Assembly: GCF_030734285.1 (NCBI RefSeq)
Contig: NZ_CP132294.1
Location: 1,116,001-1,180,000, forward strand
Length of the DNA stretch: 64,000 bases
Source: Natronococcus sp. AD-5
Lineage (GTDB): Archaea; Halobacteriota; Halobacteria; Halobacteriales; Natrialbaceae
Reading direction: 5' to 3'
The notes under the pieces were generated by a model. That model was not told where the DNA came from. It was given only the letters and a program-made list of their open reading frames with translations, and made no database searches. Below are positions 1-8,918 of the stretch, one piece after another. The first letter of the stretch is position 1. Every line of letters begins with the position of its first letter. The translations under genes were made by a program, and so were the position numbers.

Positions 1-1327
1 ACTGTTGCTCGACGGCCTCGAGCATCCCGCCGCGCTCGTCGACCTCGTCGATGATTTCGTAAGCGTCCGCCTCGACCTCGTCGGTCAGCGATTCGACGTA
101 GTAGCTGCCCGCGAGCGGGTCGATCGTGTCGGCGGCGCCGGACTCGTGGGCGAGGATCTGCTGGGTCCGCAGGGCGGTCCGGACGGACTCCTCGGTCGGC
201 AGCGCGAGCGCCTCGTCTTTCCCGTTGGTGTGCAGGCTCTGGGTGCCGCCGAGCACCGCCGCCAGCGCCTGGTAGGCCACGCGGACGACGTTGTTCTCGA
301 TCTGCTGGGCGGTGAGCATCGAGCCCGCGGTCTGGGTGTGGAATTTTAACTGCTTGGACTTGGGGTTCTGGGCGTCGAAGCGCTCCTCCATGATGTCGTG
401 CCACATCCGACGGGCCGCGCGGAACTTGGCGACCTCCTCGAAGATGTTGTTGTGCCCGTTGAAGAAAAAGGAGAGCTGCGGGGCGAACTCGTCGACGTCC
501 AGGCCGGCGTCGATCGCGGCTTCGACGTACTCGATGCCGTTCCCGAGGGTGAACGCCAGTTCCTGTGCGGCCGTCGAGCCGGCCTCGCGAATGTGGTAGC
601 CCGAGATCGAGATGGTGTTGAACTTCGGCGTCTCCGCCGCGCAGAACTCGAAGATGTCCGTGATGATCCGCATCGAGGGCTCGGGCGGATAGATGTACGT
701 GTTGCGCGCGATGTACTCCTTCAGGAGGTCGTTCTGGATCGTCCCGCGCAACTGCTCGCGGTCGACGCCCTGCTCGTCGCCGACCGCGATGTACATCGCC
801 AGCAGGACGGAGGCCGGCGCGTTGATCGTCATCGAGGTTGAGACCTCGTCGAGCGGAATGCCGTCGAAGACCGTCTCCATGTCCGCGAGCGAGTCGATCG
901 CGACGCCGGCTTTCCCCACCTCGCCGGCCGCCATGGCGGCGTCGGAGTCGTACCCCATCTGGGTCGGCAGGTCGAACGCCATCGAGAGTCCCGTCTGCCC
1001 CTGGTCGAGCAGGTAGTGGTAGCGCTCGTTGGTGTCCTCGGGGGTCGAGAAGCCGGCGTACTGGCGCATCGTCCACAGCCGGCCGCGGTACCCCGTCGAG
1101 TAGACGCCGCGCGTGTACGGCGGCTCGCCGGGATAGCTCAGATCCTCCCGGTAATCGAGGTCGTCGACGTCCGCCGGCGTGTAGAGGCGATCGACCTCCT
1201 GTCCCCCCGTGTCGGTCGTGAACGTCTCCTTGCGCTCGCCGAACCGCTCGAGCACCGGCTCGACGTCCTCCTCGCGCCACTGCTCGTAGCCCTCGCGGAT
1301 CTCCTCGAGTTCCTCGGAATCGAACAT
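1..1327 (-). CDS. Methylmalonyl-CoA mutase, large (catalytic) subunit, 3' end cut by window
   Basis: Converts methylmalonyl-CoA to succinyl-CoA with coenzyme B12; in haloarchaea this feeds propionyl-CoA into the citric acid cycle or the methylaspartate cycle. The protein starts [17 protein letters not shown] at 1327 and shows the family landmarks [61 protein letters not shown] and LAGSYYVE in order. About 442 residues are visible. The gene runs off the left edge, so I cannot say whether the B12-binding domain is fused or separate. The nearest upstream gene (1422-1748) lies on the same strand. Confidence 0.95.
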   Translation of the reverse strand, partial: MFDSEELEEIREGYEQWREEDVEPVLERFGERKETFTTDTGGQEVDRLYTPADVDDLDYREDLSYPGEPPYTRGVYSTGYRGRLWTMRQYAGFSTPEDTNERYHYLLDQGQTGLSMAFDLPTQMGYDSDAAMAAGEVGKAGVAIDSLADMETVFDGIPLDEVSTSMTINAPASVLLAMYIAVGDEQGVDREQLRGTIQNDLLKEYIARNTYIYPPEPSMRIITDIFEFCAAETPKFNTISISGYHIREAGSTAAQELAFTLGNGIEYVEAAIDAGLDVDEFAPQLSFFFNGHNNIFEEVAKFRAARRMWHDIMEERFDAQNPKSKQLKFHTQTAGSMLTAQQIENNVVRVAYQALAAVLGGTQSLHTNGKDEALALPTEESVRTALRTQQILAHESGAADTIDPLAGSYYVESLTDEVEADAYEIIDEVDERGGMLEAVEQQ

Positions 1328-1421
1328 TATAGTTACCGATGGTCGGAGAGGGCTTCAAGGTTAATGAACGCGACCAGTTCTGTGGGATTCGACAGCCAGT
1401 CGGCCGCGAGCGACGTTCGAT

Positions 1422-1748
1422 TCAGACGACGTCCTCGAGTTCGTGCCGGTCGGCCATCCGAGAGGCCTCGTCCGCGTACCGCCGTCGCTCCGCCGGATCG
1501 TCGACGGTGCCCAGCTCGTCCGGCGAGACGACGAGTCCCGCTTTCGTCTCCCTGGCGGGCCCGCTGAAACTCGTCAACGCGCGTTCCCGGCGGTGGTAGT
1601 ACCGCCCGTCCTCCGTCGCGTAAACGAGGATGACGAGGTTGAGTTCGTCGTCGGAGTACGTGCGTTCGACGAGCCAGACGCGGACGCCGTCGTCAGCGTC
1701 GCTGTCGTCGGTCTCGGATCGCACGGCGGATCGATCATCGGAAGGCAT
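1422..1748 (-). CDS. Uncharacterised small acidic protein (108 aa)
   Basis: Starts MPSDDRSAVRSETDDSD at 1748. After a disordered acidic N-terminus comes a short folded stretch (VWLVERTYSDDELNLVILVY, then YYHRRERALTSF) and a charged helical C-terminus ending HELEDVV. No transmembrane segment, Cys pair or recognisable motif. It lies 94 bp upstream of the mutase on the same strand and is divergent from the small membrane gene at 1808, so it may share a promoter region with it. Codon use is typical for the window, which supports a real gene. Function unknown. Confidence 0.6.
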   Translation of the reverse strand: MPSDDRSAVRSETDDSDADDGVRVWLVERTYSDDELNLVILVYATEDGRYYHRRERALTSFSGPARETKAGLVVSPDELGTVDDPAERRRYADEASRMADRHELEDVV

Positions 1749-1807
1749 CGGTGGTCGGTAGTTGGATCGCCGCGACCTTTTTCTCTCGTGCCGTCGTCGA
1801 CCCGGTT

Positions 1808-2050
1808 ATGGTCTCGGAGTCGCCGTTACCGACGAACGAGGGATCGCGCGATCGCCGCCGAGCCGCCCTCTACGTCGCTCCGTTTCTCGCGGTCGGACTG
1901 TTCAATCTCGCTATCCTGCTCGGGTGGGGACTGGACCCGCTGTGGGCGTTCGCGATCGTCCCGCCGATCCTGTTTATCACCGCGATCGCCTGGGTCGCGT
2001 TTCGTCACGGGTTCGATCGGCAACCGCACGAGCCAGGGAGCCGACCGTGA
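1808..2050 (+). CDS. Small two-helix membrane protein (80 aa)
   Basis: Begins MVSESPLPTNEGSRDRRR; an in-frame earlier start at 1751 is less likely because it would add a stretch overlapping the opposite gene's promoter. Two hydrophobic segments follow, about residues 20-38 (ALYVAPFLAVGLFNLAILL) and 45-62 (WAFAIVPPILFITAIAWVAF), then a short basic tail. This is the layout of many haloarchaeal two-helix proteins of unknown role. It ends 16 bp before the convergent GNAT gene. Confidence 0.6.
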   Translation: MVSESPLPTNEGSRDRRRAALYVAPFLAVGLFNLAILLGWGLDPLWAFAIVPPILFITAIAWVAFRHGFDRQPHEPGSRP

Positions 2051-2066
2051 GCCGCCGTGACCGCGC

Positions 2067-2672
2067 TCAGCGGCCCGTATCGTACTTGTAGGTCGCCGTA
2101 TTGGGATCGATCCCGAAGTCCTCGGCCGTTTCGTCGGTCGACTCCTCCTCGCGACGTTCGGACGCCCGCTTGAACGCCTCCCGGAGTCGGTCGGACATCC
2201 GGAACCGGTCGATATCGATCTCGAGCGGCACCGCGTCCGGGTCGGTCCGTTCGCGCTTCTCCGAGAGCCGCTCCCGGAGCGGTTCCGGGAGCCGTTCCGC
2301 GTCGATCCGGCGGAAGCCGAACTGCGCGAGGTAGGCGCTCTCCCCGGTTAGCGAGTAGACGGTGTCGAACCCCTCGTCGCCGGCGTACTCGAGGAGCCGC
2401 TCGATGACGTGTGCGCCGACGCCCTGGCCGCGCCACCCCTCGAGGACGCCGATGCTGGTCAGCTCGCAGACCTCGCTCGGGCGTTCGCCGTCGGACGACT
2501 CGTCGCCGGTCTTGTGGACGCGGATGCGTCCGAACCCCGCCTTCTCGCCGGAGACCTCGTTGATCGCGACGACGTAGTCACGCGAGCGGAACGCCGTGTC
2601 GTCGAGCCCCATCGACTCGATGTGGTCGAGCAGCCAGACTTCCTCCCTGTTTTTCGCGTCCCGCACGTACAT
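2067..2672 (-). CDS. GNAT family N-acetyltransferase (201 aa)
   Basis: Start chosen at 2672 (MYVRDAKNREEVWLLDHI); the open frame continues upstream but is not gene-like there. The acetyl-CoA binding motif A is visible as LTSIGVLEGWRGQGVGAHVI (R/Q-x-x-G-x-G/A type), followed by a beta-bulge helix and YLAQFGFRRID, typical of GNAT motif B. The C-terminus is a charged extension ending NTATYKYDTGR. The substrate cannot be told from sequence. It is divergent from the aldehyde ferredoxin oxidoreductase. Confidence 0.85.
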   Translation of the reverse strand: MYVRDAKNREEVWLLDHIESMGLDDTAFRSRDYVVAINEVSGEKAGFGRIRVHKTGDESSDGERPSEVCELTSIGVLEGWRGQGVGAHVIERLLEYAGDEGFDTVYSLTGESAYLAQFGFRRIDAERLPEPLRERLSEKRERTDPDAVPLEIDIDRFRMSDRLREAFKRASERREEESTDETAEDFGIDPNTATYKYDTGR

Positions 2673-2909
2673 GGTTCGATGTAGGCTATCTGCCACCAAA
2701 AGCGTTTGTGAGTCCTCAGAATTGGCTCGCGTCGGTTCGTTTCGGTCTGACGAGTGAACTGTCATCGGTCGAGAACTGTCTCGAGCGAGATTCGTCGCAT
2801 CGACCCTCATAGCGTGGATCGGTGCTCGTCCGGCCGATCGCAGTGGTGTCGATCGATCCGGTCGTCGCGGTAGCCCACAGCTAAGGTCTCTCGTTCGTAA
2901 TGTCTGCGT

Positions 2910-4574
2910 ATGCTTCACGCGACAGGCCCACTGCTCACCGTCGACGTCGGCGAGCGAACCGCCACGGAGACGGAAATCGACGACCTGCTCGAGACCCGCG
3001 TCGGCGGGCGGGCGGCGGCGACCGCCCTCGCCCACGAACGCATCCCGTTCGACGCCGATCCGTTCGGTCCGGAGAACCGGGCGTACCTCTCCACCGGTCC
3101 GCTCCAGCAGTCGCGGATGTCCTTTACCGGGCGGATGAACATGACCGGACTCTCGCCGCTCACGGACGGGCTGGTCTCGACCAACGCGGGCGGCTACCTC
3201 TCGCGGAACTTCGTCGCGACGGGGCTCGGCGTCCTCGAACTCGCCGGCGAGAGCGACGAACCGCTCGCCGTCCACGTCACGGACGAGGGCGTCGAGTTCG
3301 AGGAAGTACCGGAACTCGAGGGGGCGACGGTACCCGAAACCTCCGACTACGTGGCCGACAGTCGCGACCTCGGGGCCGAGCACTGCATCGCGATCGGTCC
3401 GGCGGGCGAGAACCTGGTGCGGTTCGCGTCGGTGATGACCTTCGACTCGCGAGCGTTCGGCCGCGGCGGACTGGGCGCCGTTCTCGGCGCGAAGAACGTC
3501 AAGTGCGTCACCTTCGACGGGGACGTCGAGCCGCCGCTCGAGATCCCGAACCCGCCGGAGATGGACGTCCACCGCGAGGCCGCCCAGTCCGACGACCTGA
3601 TGCGACGCCAGGGGACGACCGGCGGCACGGAGTTCATCAACGAGAACTTCTCGCTTCCCACCAGGTACTTCGAGGAGTACGAGTTCGAACGCGCCGCCGA
3701 CATCGGCGGCGACGCCGTCGAGGAGAAGAAGTACAAGAAGGGCGCCTGCTCGGCCTGCGCCTACGCCTGTAAACTGCCGACCAGGGACGAGGAGACCGGC
3801 GTCGAGACCGAGGGGCCCGAGTTCGAGACCGTCTACTCGTTCGGCTCGTGCCAGGGCGTCGGCGACGTCGTCGACGTCATGCGAGGAAACGAACTCTGCG
3901 ACTCGCTCGGGATGGACACCATCTCGGCCGGCGTCACCGTCGCGGCTTACCTCGCGAGCGAGGACGAGTTCGGTAACGCGGACCTCGCCCAGGAGGTCAC
4001 CGAGAAGATCGCGTACCGAGAGGGGATCGGCGACCGGCTCGCGGAAGGCGTCGCTCGCGTCCACGACGATCTCGGCGTCGACGACTACACCGTCAAGGGC
4101 ATGGAGTTCGCCGCCCACGACGGGCGCGTCCTTCACGGCCAGGGCCTCTCCTACGCCGTCGCGAACCGCGGCGCGGACCACATGTACGCGAGCGTGTTGA
4201 GCCTCGAGTACGGCGGCGACCTCGATCCCGAGGGAACGCTCGGCAAGGCCGAGACCCTCGTCGAGCGGGAAAACCACAACGCGTTCCGCGATACGGGAAT
4301 CGTCTGCGCCTTCGGGGACGATTACGTCACCGAGGACCGCCTCGAGGCCCTGTTCGACGCCGACTACGAGGAGCTCCTGGCCGTCGGCGCGGAGACCGTT
4401 CGCCTCGAGCGTCACTTCAACAACCGGCGTGGCTTCGACCGAAGCGAGGACGCTCTCCCCTACGAGATTCCCGACCTCGAGGACGCGCTCGAGGAGTACT
4501 ACGCGGCTCGAGGCTGGCCCGACGGCGTCGTTCCGGACGACGCGGGAGAGCCGAACGCGCCGTCGGCCGACTGA
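2910..4574 (+). CDS. Aldehyde ferredoxin oxidoreductase (AOR family), 554 aa
   Basis: Tungsten/molybdenum bis-pterin enzyme that oxidises aldehydes to acids with ferredoxin. Start at 2910 gives MLHATGPLLTVDVGERT. The N-terminal pterin-binding domain carries the GGRAAATALAHERIP and SFTGRMNMTGLSPLTDG stretches. The [4Fe-4S] ligands are Cys280, Cys283 and Cys287 (GACSACAYACKLP) and a fourth Cys near 466 (TGIVCAFGDDY). Length is slightly short of the usual 600 but all domains are present. It stands alone, with no pterin-synthesis gene nearby. Substrate unknown. Confidence 0.92.
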   Translation: MLHATGPLLTVDVGERTATETEIDDLLETRVGGRAAATALAHERIPFDADPFGPENRAYLSTGPLQQSRMSFTGRMNMTGLSPLTDGLVSTNAGGYLSRNFVATGLGVLELAGESDEPLAVHVTDEGVEFEEVPELEGATVPETSDYVADSRDLGAEHCIAIGPAGENLVRFASVMTFDSRAFGRGGLGAVLGAKNVKCVTFDGDVEPPLEIPNPPEMDVHREAAQSDDLMRRQGTTGGTEFINENFSLPTRYFEEYEFERAADIGGDAVEEKKYKKGACSACAYACKLPTRDEETGVETEGPEFETVYSFGSCQGVGDVVDVMRGNELCDSLGMDTISAGVTVAAYLASEDEFGNADLAQEVTEKIAYREGIGDRLAEGVARVHDDLGVDDYTVKGMEFAAHDGRVLHGQGLSYAVANRGADHMYASVLSLEYGGDLDPEGTLGKAETLVERENHNAFRDTGIVCAFGDDYVTEDRLEALFDADYEELLAVGAETVRLERHFNNRRGFDRSEDALPYEIPDLEDALEEYYAARGWPDGVVPDDAGEPNAPSAD

Positions 4575-5140
4575 TCCCGCGTTCGTCGTCGAGTCGCGGT
4601 TCTCCTTCGAACCTCGAGCCGCGGTCGAGGGACGAACCGCTCGCTCTCGTATGCGGTCGGCTATCTCGGACCGCCGTCGGAAAGCCCCGCCTACCCGCCA
4701 TCGGATTCGGAAGGACCGCGGAAGCCGTACGGATCGACGCGAGGGAATTCACCTGGGCGGTCCGGTCAGCGAACTGCCACTGCTCGGCGCGCTCGCCGTC
4801 CTCGCGCTGTGGAGCCGGCGGGACAGTGGCGTCGAAGCGTGACGTCTCGAGCCACGGCACGTTTCTCCGATATGTTCGTTCGCCGGCTCCAGCATCGTCA
4901 TAATTAGCTACCATTTCGGCCCAAAGATTAATCACTGCTCCACCCCATCACTAGGTTGCTTCGAGCGTGACTGCTCGAGCAGGGTTATACGAACACGCAC
5001 GTGGGACCTGTGGCTGTGATCGGACCGATCGCTTCGGTCGTCTCCACAGCCCTGAACGGTCAACTACTCTGCCCCCACTGCGGTTCTCGGAACCGACGGC
5101 GGCGTCTTCTCGAGCGCGAACGGGACGAGCGTCCAAAGAG
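4575..5140. other. Gene-poor stretch between AOR and the orphan 7TM gene
   Basis: About 565 bp where no frame on either strand gives a convincing protein. Open frames exist on both strands but are Arg/Ser-rich and look like shadows of GC bias. A short plus-strand tail near 4751-4842 reads SELPLLGALAVLALWSRRD, faintly like a C-terminal membrane anchor, with no plausible upstream part. A plus-strand 64-residue frame from 5001 holds one CPHCG motif but overlaps the 7TM gene. The stretch lies where a histidine-kinase C-terminus would be expected if the 7TM gene were once longer, but I see no kinase motifs. Confidence 0.4.
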
Positions 5141-5893
5141 TCACTTCGAGAGGCGATCGAACGGGACGGACGGTCGATACTTCGTGAGCGGGTGACCGTG
5201 GTTCGCCTGGATCCAGCCGATCGTCGTGAGGGACGCGGCGGTGAGCGGAGCGACCGAGACGCCGCCCGGAATCGCGACGTTACTCCCGACGACCGCGAGT
5301 ACCGTCGCCGAGCCGGCGAGCGTGTACGCACGCGCATATCGCGGACTGATCCCGGCCCGCCAGGCGTCGAAAAACAGGAGGGTGCCCGCGCCGAACAGGC
5401 CGACGAGAAACAGCGTGTGGATCCAGTACAGGTACTGCGGGTCGACCGCCGCGAACGCGGCCGTCGCCGACGTCTCGGAGAGCGGGCGCCAGTACAGTTC
5501 GTGGGTCGGACTCGTGATGACCAGAAAGATGTTCGCGCCGACGAGAACCGACGCGACGCCGTAGGTCAGTCGTCGTCGCGGGACGGTCGTCGTGCTGCTG
5601 GCGGTGCCCGCGAACAGGAACCAGCCGAGGCCGGCCAGCGACGCGCCGACGATACTGAGCGAGAGGAAGAATCCCTTCACGAGCGCATCCGAATCGAGGA
5701 GTTGCGCGGCGAACATGGCGTTCCAGACGCCGACGCCCATCACGAGGAGAATGTACGCGAGCCCGTTGTCGCTCCCGCGATAGGCGATGGCCGTCGCCGT
5801 ATACGGATAGATCGAGAGGGCCGCGACGAACGCACCGGCGGCGAGCACCCAGGGCAGCCACGGAACCGATTCCATACCTAACCAGGGAAGCAT
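5141..5893 (-). CDS. Orphan 7TM sensor domain like the N-terminus of haloarchaeal histidine kinases (250 aa)
   Basis: Start taken at 5893 (MLPWLGMESVPW); 5875 is an alternative, but an A/T-rich TATA-like run near 5910-5917 suits the longer form. Seven hydrophobic segments alternate with short loops. Landmarks such as WRPLSET, YLYWIHTLFLVGLF and ARAYTLAGSATVLAVVGSNV resemble the 7TM receptor domain found in front of PAS and kinase domains in haloarchaeal two-component sensors. The protein stops about 20 residues after the last helix (HGHPLTKYRPS) with no PAS, HisKA or ATPase part. It could be a stand-alone receptor or a truncated kinase. Confidence 0.6.
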   Translation of the reverse strand: MLPWLGMESVPWLPWVLAAGAFVAALSIYPYTATAIAYRGSDNGLAYILLVMGVGVWNAMFAAQLLDSDALVKGFFLSLSIVGASLAGLGWFLFAGTASSTTTVPRRRLTYGVASVLVGANIFLVITSPTHELYWRPLSETSATAAFAAVDPQYLYWIHTLFLVGLFGAGTLLFFDAWRAGISPRYARAYTLAGSATVLAVVGSNVAIPGGVSVAPLTAASLTTIGWIQANHGHPLTKYRPSVPFDRLSK

Positions 5894-6141
5894 CCTGACT
5901 TGTATTTTCTGCTTTTATTGACATAATTTGTAATAGTACACGCTGGATCCGATACTCCCGATCTCCGGCGGTAACTATCGTCGCGTCCGGAGCGATCGAC
6001 CGGCCGTAATCGCACCCGATACCCCGGAACGACGTGCGGATTCGAGACTCGAGCAGCCGCGTTGTTACGCCGATAGCAACGCGTCGGGTGCCCTTTTCGT
6101 GTTCACACGTCGTTTATCCCGTTCGGCGGACGTGCTACGGT

Positions 6142-6294
6142 ATGGCGTTCAAATCGAAGGCGAGGGGTGCCGGCGCGTGTGAGCGGTGTGGCAACGTGTT
6201 CGCGGTCCGGCGGTCGGCAAACGGATCGGTAAAACCGATCGGGGCGCCGGCGTGTTCCTGTGGTGCGACGTCGTTCCGTATCCTGAACCGGTAA
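6142..6294 (+). CDS. Micro zinc-ribbon protein (50 aa)
   Basis: MAFKSKARGAGACERCGNV starts at 6142. Two metal-binding half-sites are visible, CERC and CSC (PACSCGATSF), separated by 24 residues with a conserved-looking core VKPIG. It aligns with the 51-residue protein at 44417 over the whole ribbon (C-x-x-C, a Gly-Ser/Thr-(I/V)-(K/R)-P-I-G core, then C-x-C), so the two are paralogs. Only four ligands are possible if one His or another Cys helps. Haloarchaea carry many such tiny zinc proteins, most of unknown function. Confidence 0.65.
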   Translation: MAFKSKARGAGACERCGNVFAVRRSANGSVKPIGAPACSCGATSFRILNR

Positions 6295-6374
6295 CGCCGC
6301 GAACGCTGTCTCGACCCCTGACCGTCCGACCTCGCTGAAACAAGTGGTATTATCCCGCGCGGCGTATCTCGTTC

Positions 6375-6512
6375 ATGGACTCCGAGTGTCGAGCCTGCGG
6401 CTGGTACGGTGACGCGAACGAACTGAACTGGATGATCCTCGAGGACGACGGGGTCGGCGGCGAGCGCGTCTGCCCCGAGTGTCGGAACTCTGACGTCGTG
6501 ATCCTCGCCTGA
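6375..6512 (+). CDS. Micro CPxCG-type zinc finger protein (45 aa)
   Basis: Starts MDSECRACGWYGDANEL at 6375 and ends DVVILA. It has CRAC and CPEC pairs separated by 25 residues, the classic four-Cys zinc ribbon of the small CPxCG-related proteins of haloarchaea. The gap region (WMILEDDGVGGERV) looks like the beta-hairpin linking the two zinc knuckles. The gene follows the other micro zinc protein by 80 bp on the same strand and may be cotranscribed. Family members that have been studied act in growth or stress responses, but the role here is unknown. Confidence 0.7.
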   Translation: MDSECRACGWYGDANELNWMILEDDGVGGERVCPECRNSDVVILA

Positions 6513-6766
6513 ACCGTCCGTTTCGCGATCGTTTTCGTGCGCCGTCTTCCGCGCAATCGCGCCTCGAGCGTTCGCGAACCGCCAGGGATGTGGTAGCCGA
6601 GAGCGCGATCGAACCGACGAAGTCGGCGATAGGGTCGTGAACGGATCGATATCCGTCTTCACCGTTCTCCGACGGTCCCGCGGGCGACGCGTAATCGGTC
6701 GTCGGATCGCAGTGTCAGGCGCGCAGTGAATACACCACATTAGTGGGCTCGCGTGGTAGATTCCTC

Positions 6767-7810
6767 ATGCCCGAGGATCGGTGCGGTTACACGGCACGGC
6801 TGAGCGGAATCGAAAACGTCGGTGCGGTCTGTTGCTGGCGACCGACGTGGGACGAGACGGACCGCTGCATTTGGCACACCGCGGAAACCGTTCCGCCGGC
6901 GGCGTATCGGCGGACCGCTCCGAATCTGGGCGAACGACTCGACGGAGCGGACCTCCGCGGCGCGGTACTGGCGGAGACGGGGTACCTCGCCGGGTGCTCG
7001 CTGATCGGGGCCGACTTCACGGACGCGGTGCTCGATCACGCGGACCTGTCCGGAACGGATCTCCGCCGGGCGTCGTTTCGCGACGTGGACGCTCGCGAGG
7101 CGTCGTTCGCGGGCGCGAACCTTCACGATTCGGTGTTCGTCTTCGTCGATCTCCGGGGGGCGAATTTCGAGGATGCGATGCTCTATCGGGCGGGACTGAC
7201 GGACGTCCGTATCAACCTCCAGACTACCTTCGGCGAGATGGCAGTCTACGAGAACGATCTCGACCGGGACGCGAGCGACGGCGCCACGACCGAGATGGCC
7301 GACTCCGCGAAGTGGGTCTATCGGGAACTCCAGCGGGTCTACGACGAGAACGCGTTTCCGGAGCGGGTGCAGCAGAACTTCCTCCGGGAGATGGACCTGC
7401 GGCGTCGGCAGGCCTGGCAGACGGGCAACTACCTGCAGGCGCTCAAACTGGCCGGGTCGCGGTGGATCATGCGCTACGGAACGAGCCCCTGGCGGGTCGT
7501 TCTGACCTCGCTGGCTACGATCCTCGTCTGCGCGCTCTTGTATCCCATAACCGGCGGCATTCGCGAAGTTAGGGGAGAGGAGACGATCACGTATCAGATC
7601 GCCAACCCGACGGAAGCGTCGGGTCGGGTGCTGATCAGCGCCTTCTTCAGAAGTCTGTACTTCAGCGTCGTCACGTTCGGGACGCTGGGATACGGGGATA
7701 TCCAGCCCGTCGGCGGGTGGGCGCGAGTCATCGCGAGCGTCGAGTCGCTGCTCGGAATCATGTTGATGGCGCTGCTCGTCTTCGTGCTCACGCGGAGCGT
7801 CCAGCATTGA
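6767..7810 (+). CDS. Pentapeptide-repeat protein fused to a two-helix potassium channel (347 aa)
   Basis: Start at 6767 (MPEDRCGYTARL). Residues 6-43 hold a Cys/His-rich head (RCGY, CCWRP, RCIWH) that could bind zinc. About residues 55-140 are pentapeptide repeats of the A(D/N)LxX kind (LDGADLRGAVL, LIGADFTDAVL, FAGANLHDSVF, LRGANFEDAML), predicted to form a right-handed beta-helix. A helical linker follows. The C-terminus has a membrane helix (VVLTSLATILVCALLYP), a pore helix and the K+ selectivity filter TLGYGD, and a last helix. It is therefore a soluble-domain-gated, Ion_trans_2-type channel. It is not near other transport genes. Confidence 0.85.
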   Translation: MPEDRCGYTARLSGIENVGAVCCWRPTWDETDRCIWHTAETVPPAAYRRTAPNLGERLDGADLRGAVLAETGYLAGCSLIGADFTDAVLDHADLSGTDLRRASFRDVDAREASFAGANLHDSVFVFVDLRGANFEDAMLYRAGLTDVRINLQTTFGEMAVYENDLDRDASDGATTEMADSAKWVYRELQRVYDENAFPERVQQNFLREMDLRRRQAWQTGNYLQALKLAGSRWIMRYGTSPWRVVLTSLATILVCALLYPITGGIREVRGEETITYQIANPTEASGRVLISAFFRSLYFSVVTFGTLGYGDIQPVGGWARVIASVESLLGIMLMALLVFVLTRSVQH

Positions 7811-8085
7811 ACGGCGCCACCTGTTCGTCGAAACGAACATACGCGTTGCGCGAACACACGGGGGTGTCGGCGAGAGTAGCGACCGTACGGGATCGCCACC
7901 GAACGGTACCGACGCGTTCGGAGAGAACAGCGGCGAGGTGCCGGACAAGGAGGATTCGGCGGACGAACGCATCCGGTGCCACCGGGTTTCGACGCCGGAC
8001 GCGCGTCCGCGTCGATTCCGTGTCGACACGATCGTTCCCGCGCTATTCCGATATTGTATTATACCGACAGCTCAATTACGCAGAC

Positions 8086-8376
8086 ATGTATGATCTGACC
8101 GGCTTTCAGCGCGACCTGCTGTACGTGATCGTGGGCCAGGACGAACCGCACGGGCTGGCGATCCAGGAGGAACTCGAGAAGTACTACGAGAAGGAGATCC
8201 ATCACGGTCGGCTGTACCCGAACCTCGACACGCTCGTCGACAAGGGGCTCGTCGAGAAGGGGCAGGTCGATCGCCGGACGAACTTCTACACCGTGACGCG
8301 GCGCGGACAGCGCGAACTCGAGGCCCGGCGCGAGTGGGAGCAGCAGTACGTCGGCGAGTTGCTCTCGGAGTCGTAA
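8086..8376 (+). CDS. PadR family transcriptional regulator (96 aa)
   Basis: Starts MYDLTGFQRDLLYVIVGQ at 8086; an A/T-rich element (TTGTATTATA, 8054-8063) lies about 28 bp upstream, as expected for a leaderless haloarchaeal mRNA. The winged-helix domain fills the protein: HGLAIQEELEKYY (helix 2), HHGRLYPNLDTLVDKGLVEKG (recognition helix and turn) and NFYTVTRRGQRELEAR (wing). It lacks the long C-terminal dimerisation domain of larger PadR proteins. The target is unknown; the channel gene upstream and the UspA fragment downstream are neighbours but not evidently partners. Confidence 0.88.
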   Translation: MYDLTGFQRDLLYVIVGQDEPHGLAIQEELEKYYEKEIHHGRLYPNLDTLVDKGLVEKGQVDRRTNFYTVTRRGQRELEARREWEQQYVGELLSES

Positions 8377-8467
8377 TCGGTACGGCTCCCGAATCGGCGG
8401 CCTCGCGAGGCGTCCCGGAGCACCGGCAGCATACGATACGTCACACCGCATCGCGATTCGCGGCCGC

Positions 8468-8770
8468 TCACAGCGAGCGGACCACCGCGACCGGACACGG
8501 CGCGTTCTGGACGACGTACTCGACGCGGGGGCCGAGAAACGCTCGCCGAGAGGCCGGACGCATAGTCGACCCCGCGAAGATCGCGTCGGCATCGCTACGG
8601 ACAGCGGGATTCACGAGTTCCGCGTCGGGATTGCTCGAGAGCCCCACCGTCGTCATCACCGTAGCCCCGATCCGTCTGCCGAGTTCCGCCTCGCGATCGA
8701 CGAGCCGTTCGCCGATCCGGATCCGTCTCGTAATTTCACCCGTTCGACAGTATCGGTGATATACCCGATA
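8468..8770 (-). pseudogene. C-terminal remnant of a universal stress protein (UspA) domain
   Basis: The open frame between stops (8468-8770) encodes RRIRIGERLVDREAELGRR, then VGLSSNPDAELVN, DADAIFAGSTMRPASRR and, at the end, GPRVEYVVQNAPCPVAVVRS. This is the second half of a Usp fold, with the ATP-binding G-x-(S/T) turn and the final beta strand. There is no start codon with a promoter, and the first half of the fold is missing, with a stop upstream. Such domains occur alone or as tails of haloarchaeal amino-acid or cation transporters, so this is probably a leftover of either. Confidence 0.6.
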
Positions 8771-8918
8771 TCACGAGCGTTCGATCGGCGAGTCCTGCGG
8801 AGTTCTCGGAGCGTTCTATCGTCTAAAACCGATTCCGAGAGGGGAGACGCAACGGCGCGCTATCGCGTCTCACGGACTCTCTTGAATAGTTAAGTCGATT
8901 CGGTAACACGAACGAACG

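Noticed and set aside
4417-4935. Minus-strand frame of 172 codons and a plus frame ending SELPLLGALAVLALWSRRD
   Set aside because: Composition is Arg-rich and shadow-like; the plus tail resembles a C-terminal anchor only by hydrophobicity and has no believable protein in front.
5001-5195. 64-residue plus frame with a CPHCG motif
   Set aside because: Only one Cys pair, overlaps the 7TM gene on the other strand, and the rest is Arg-rich.
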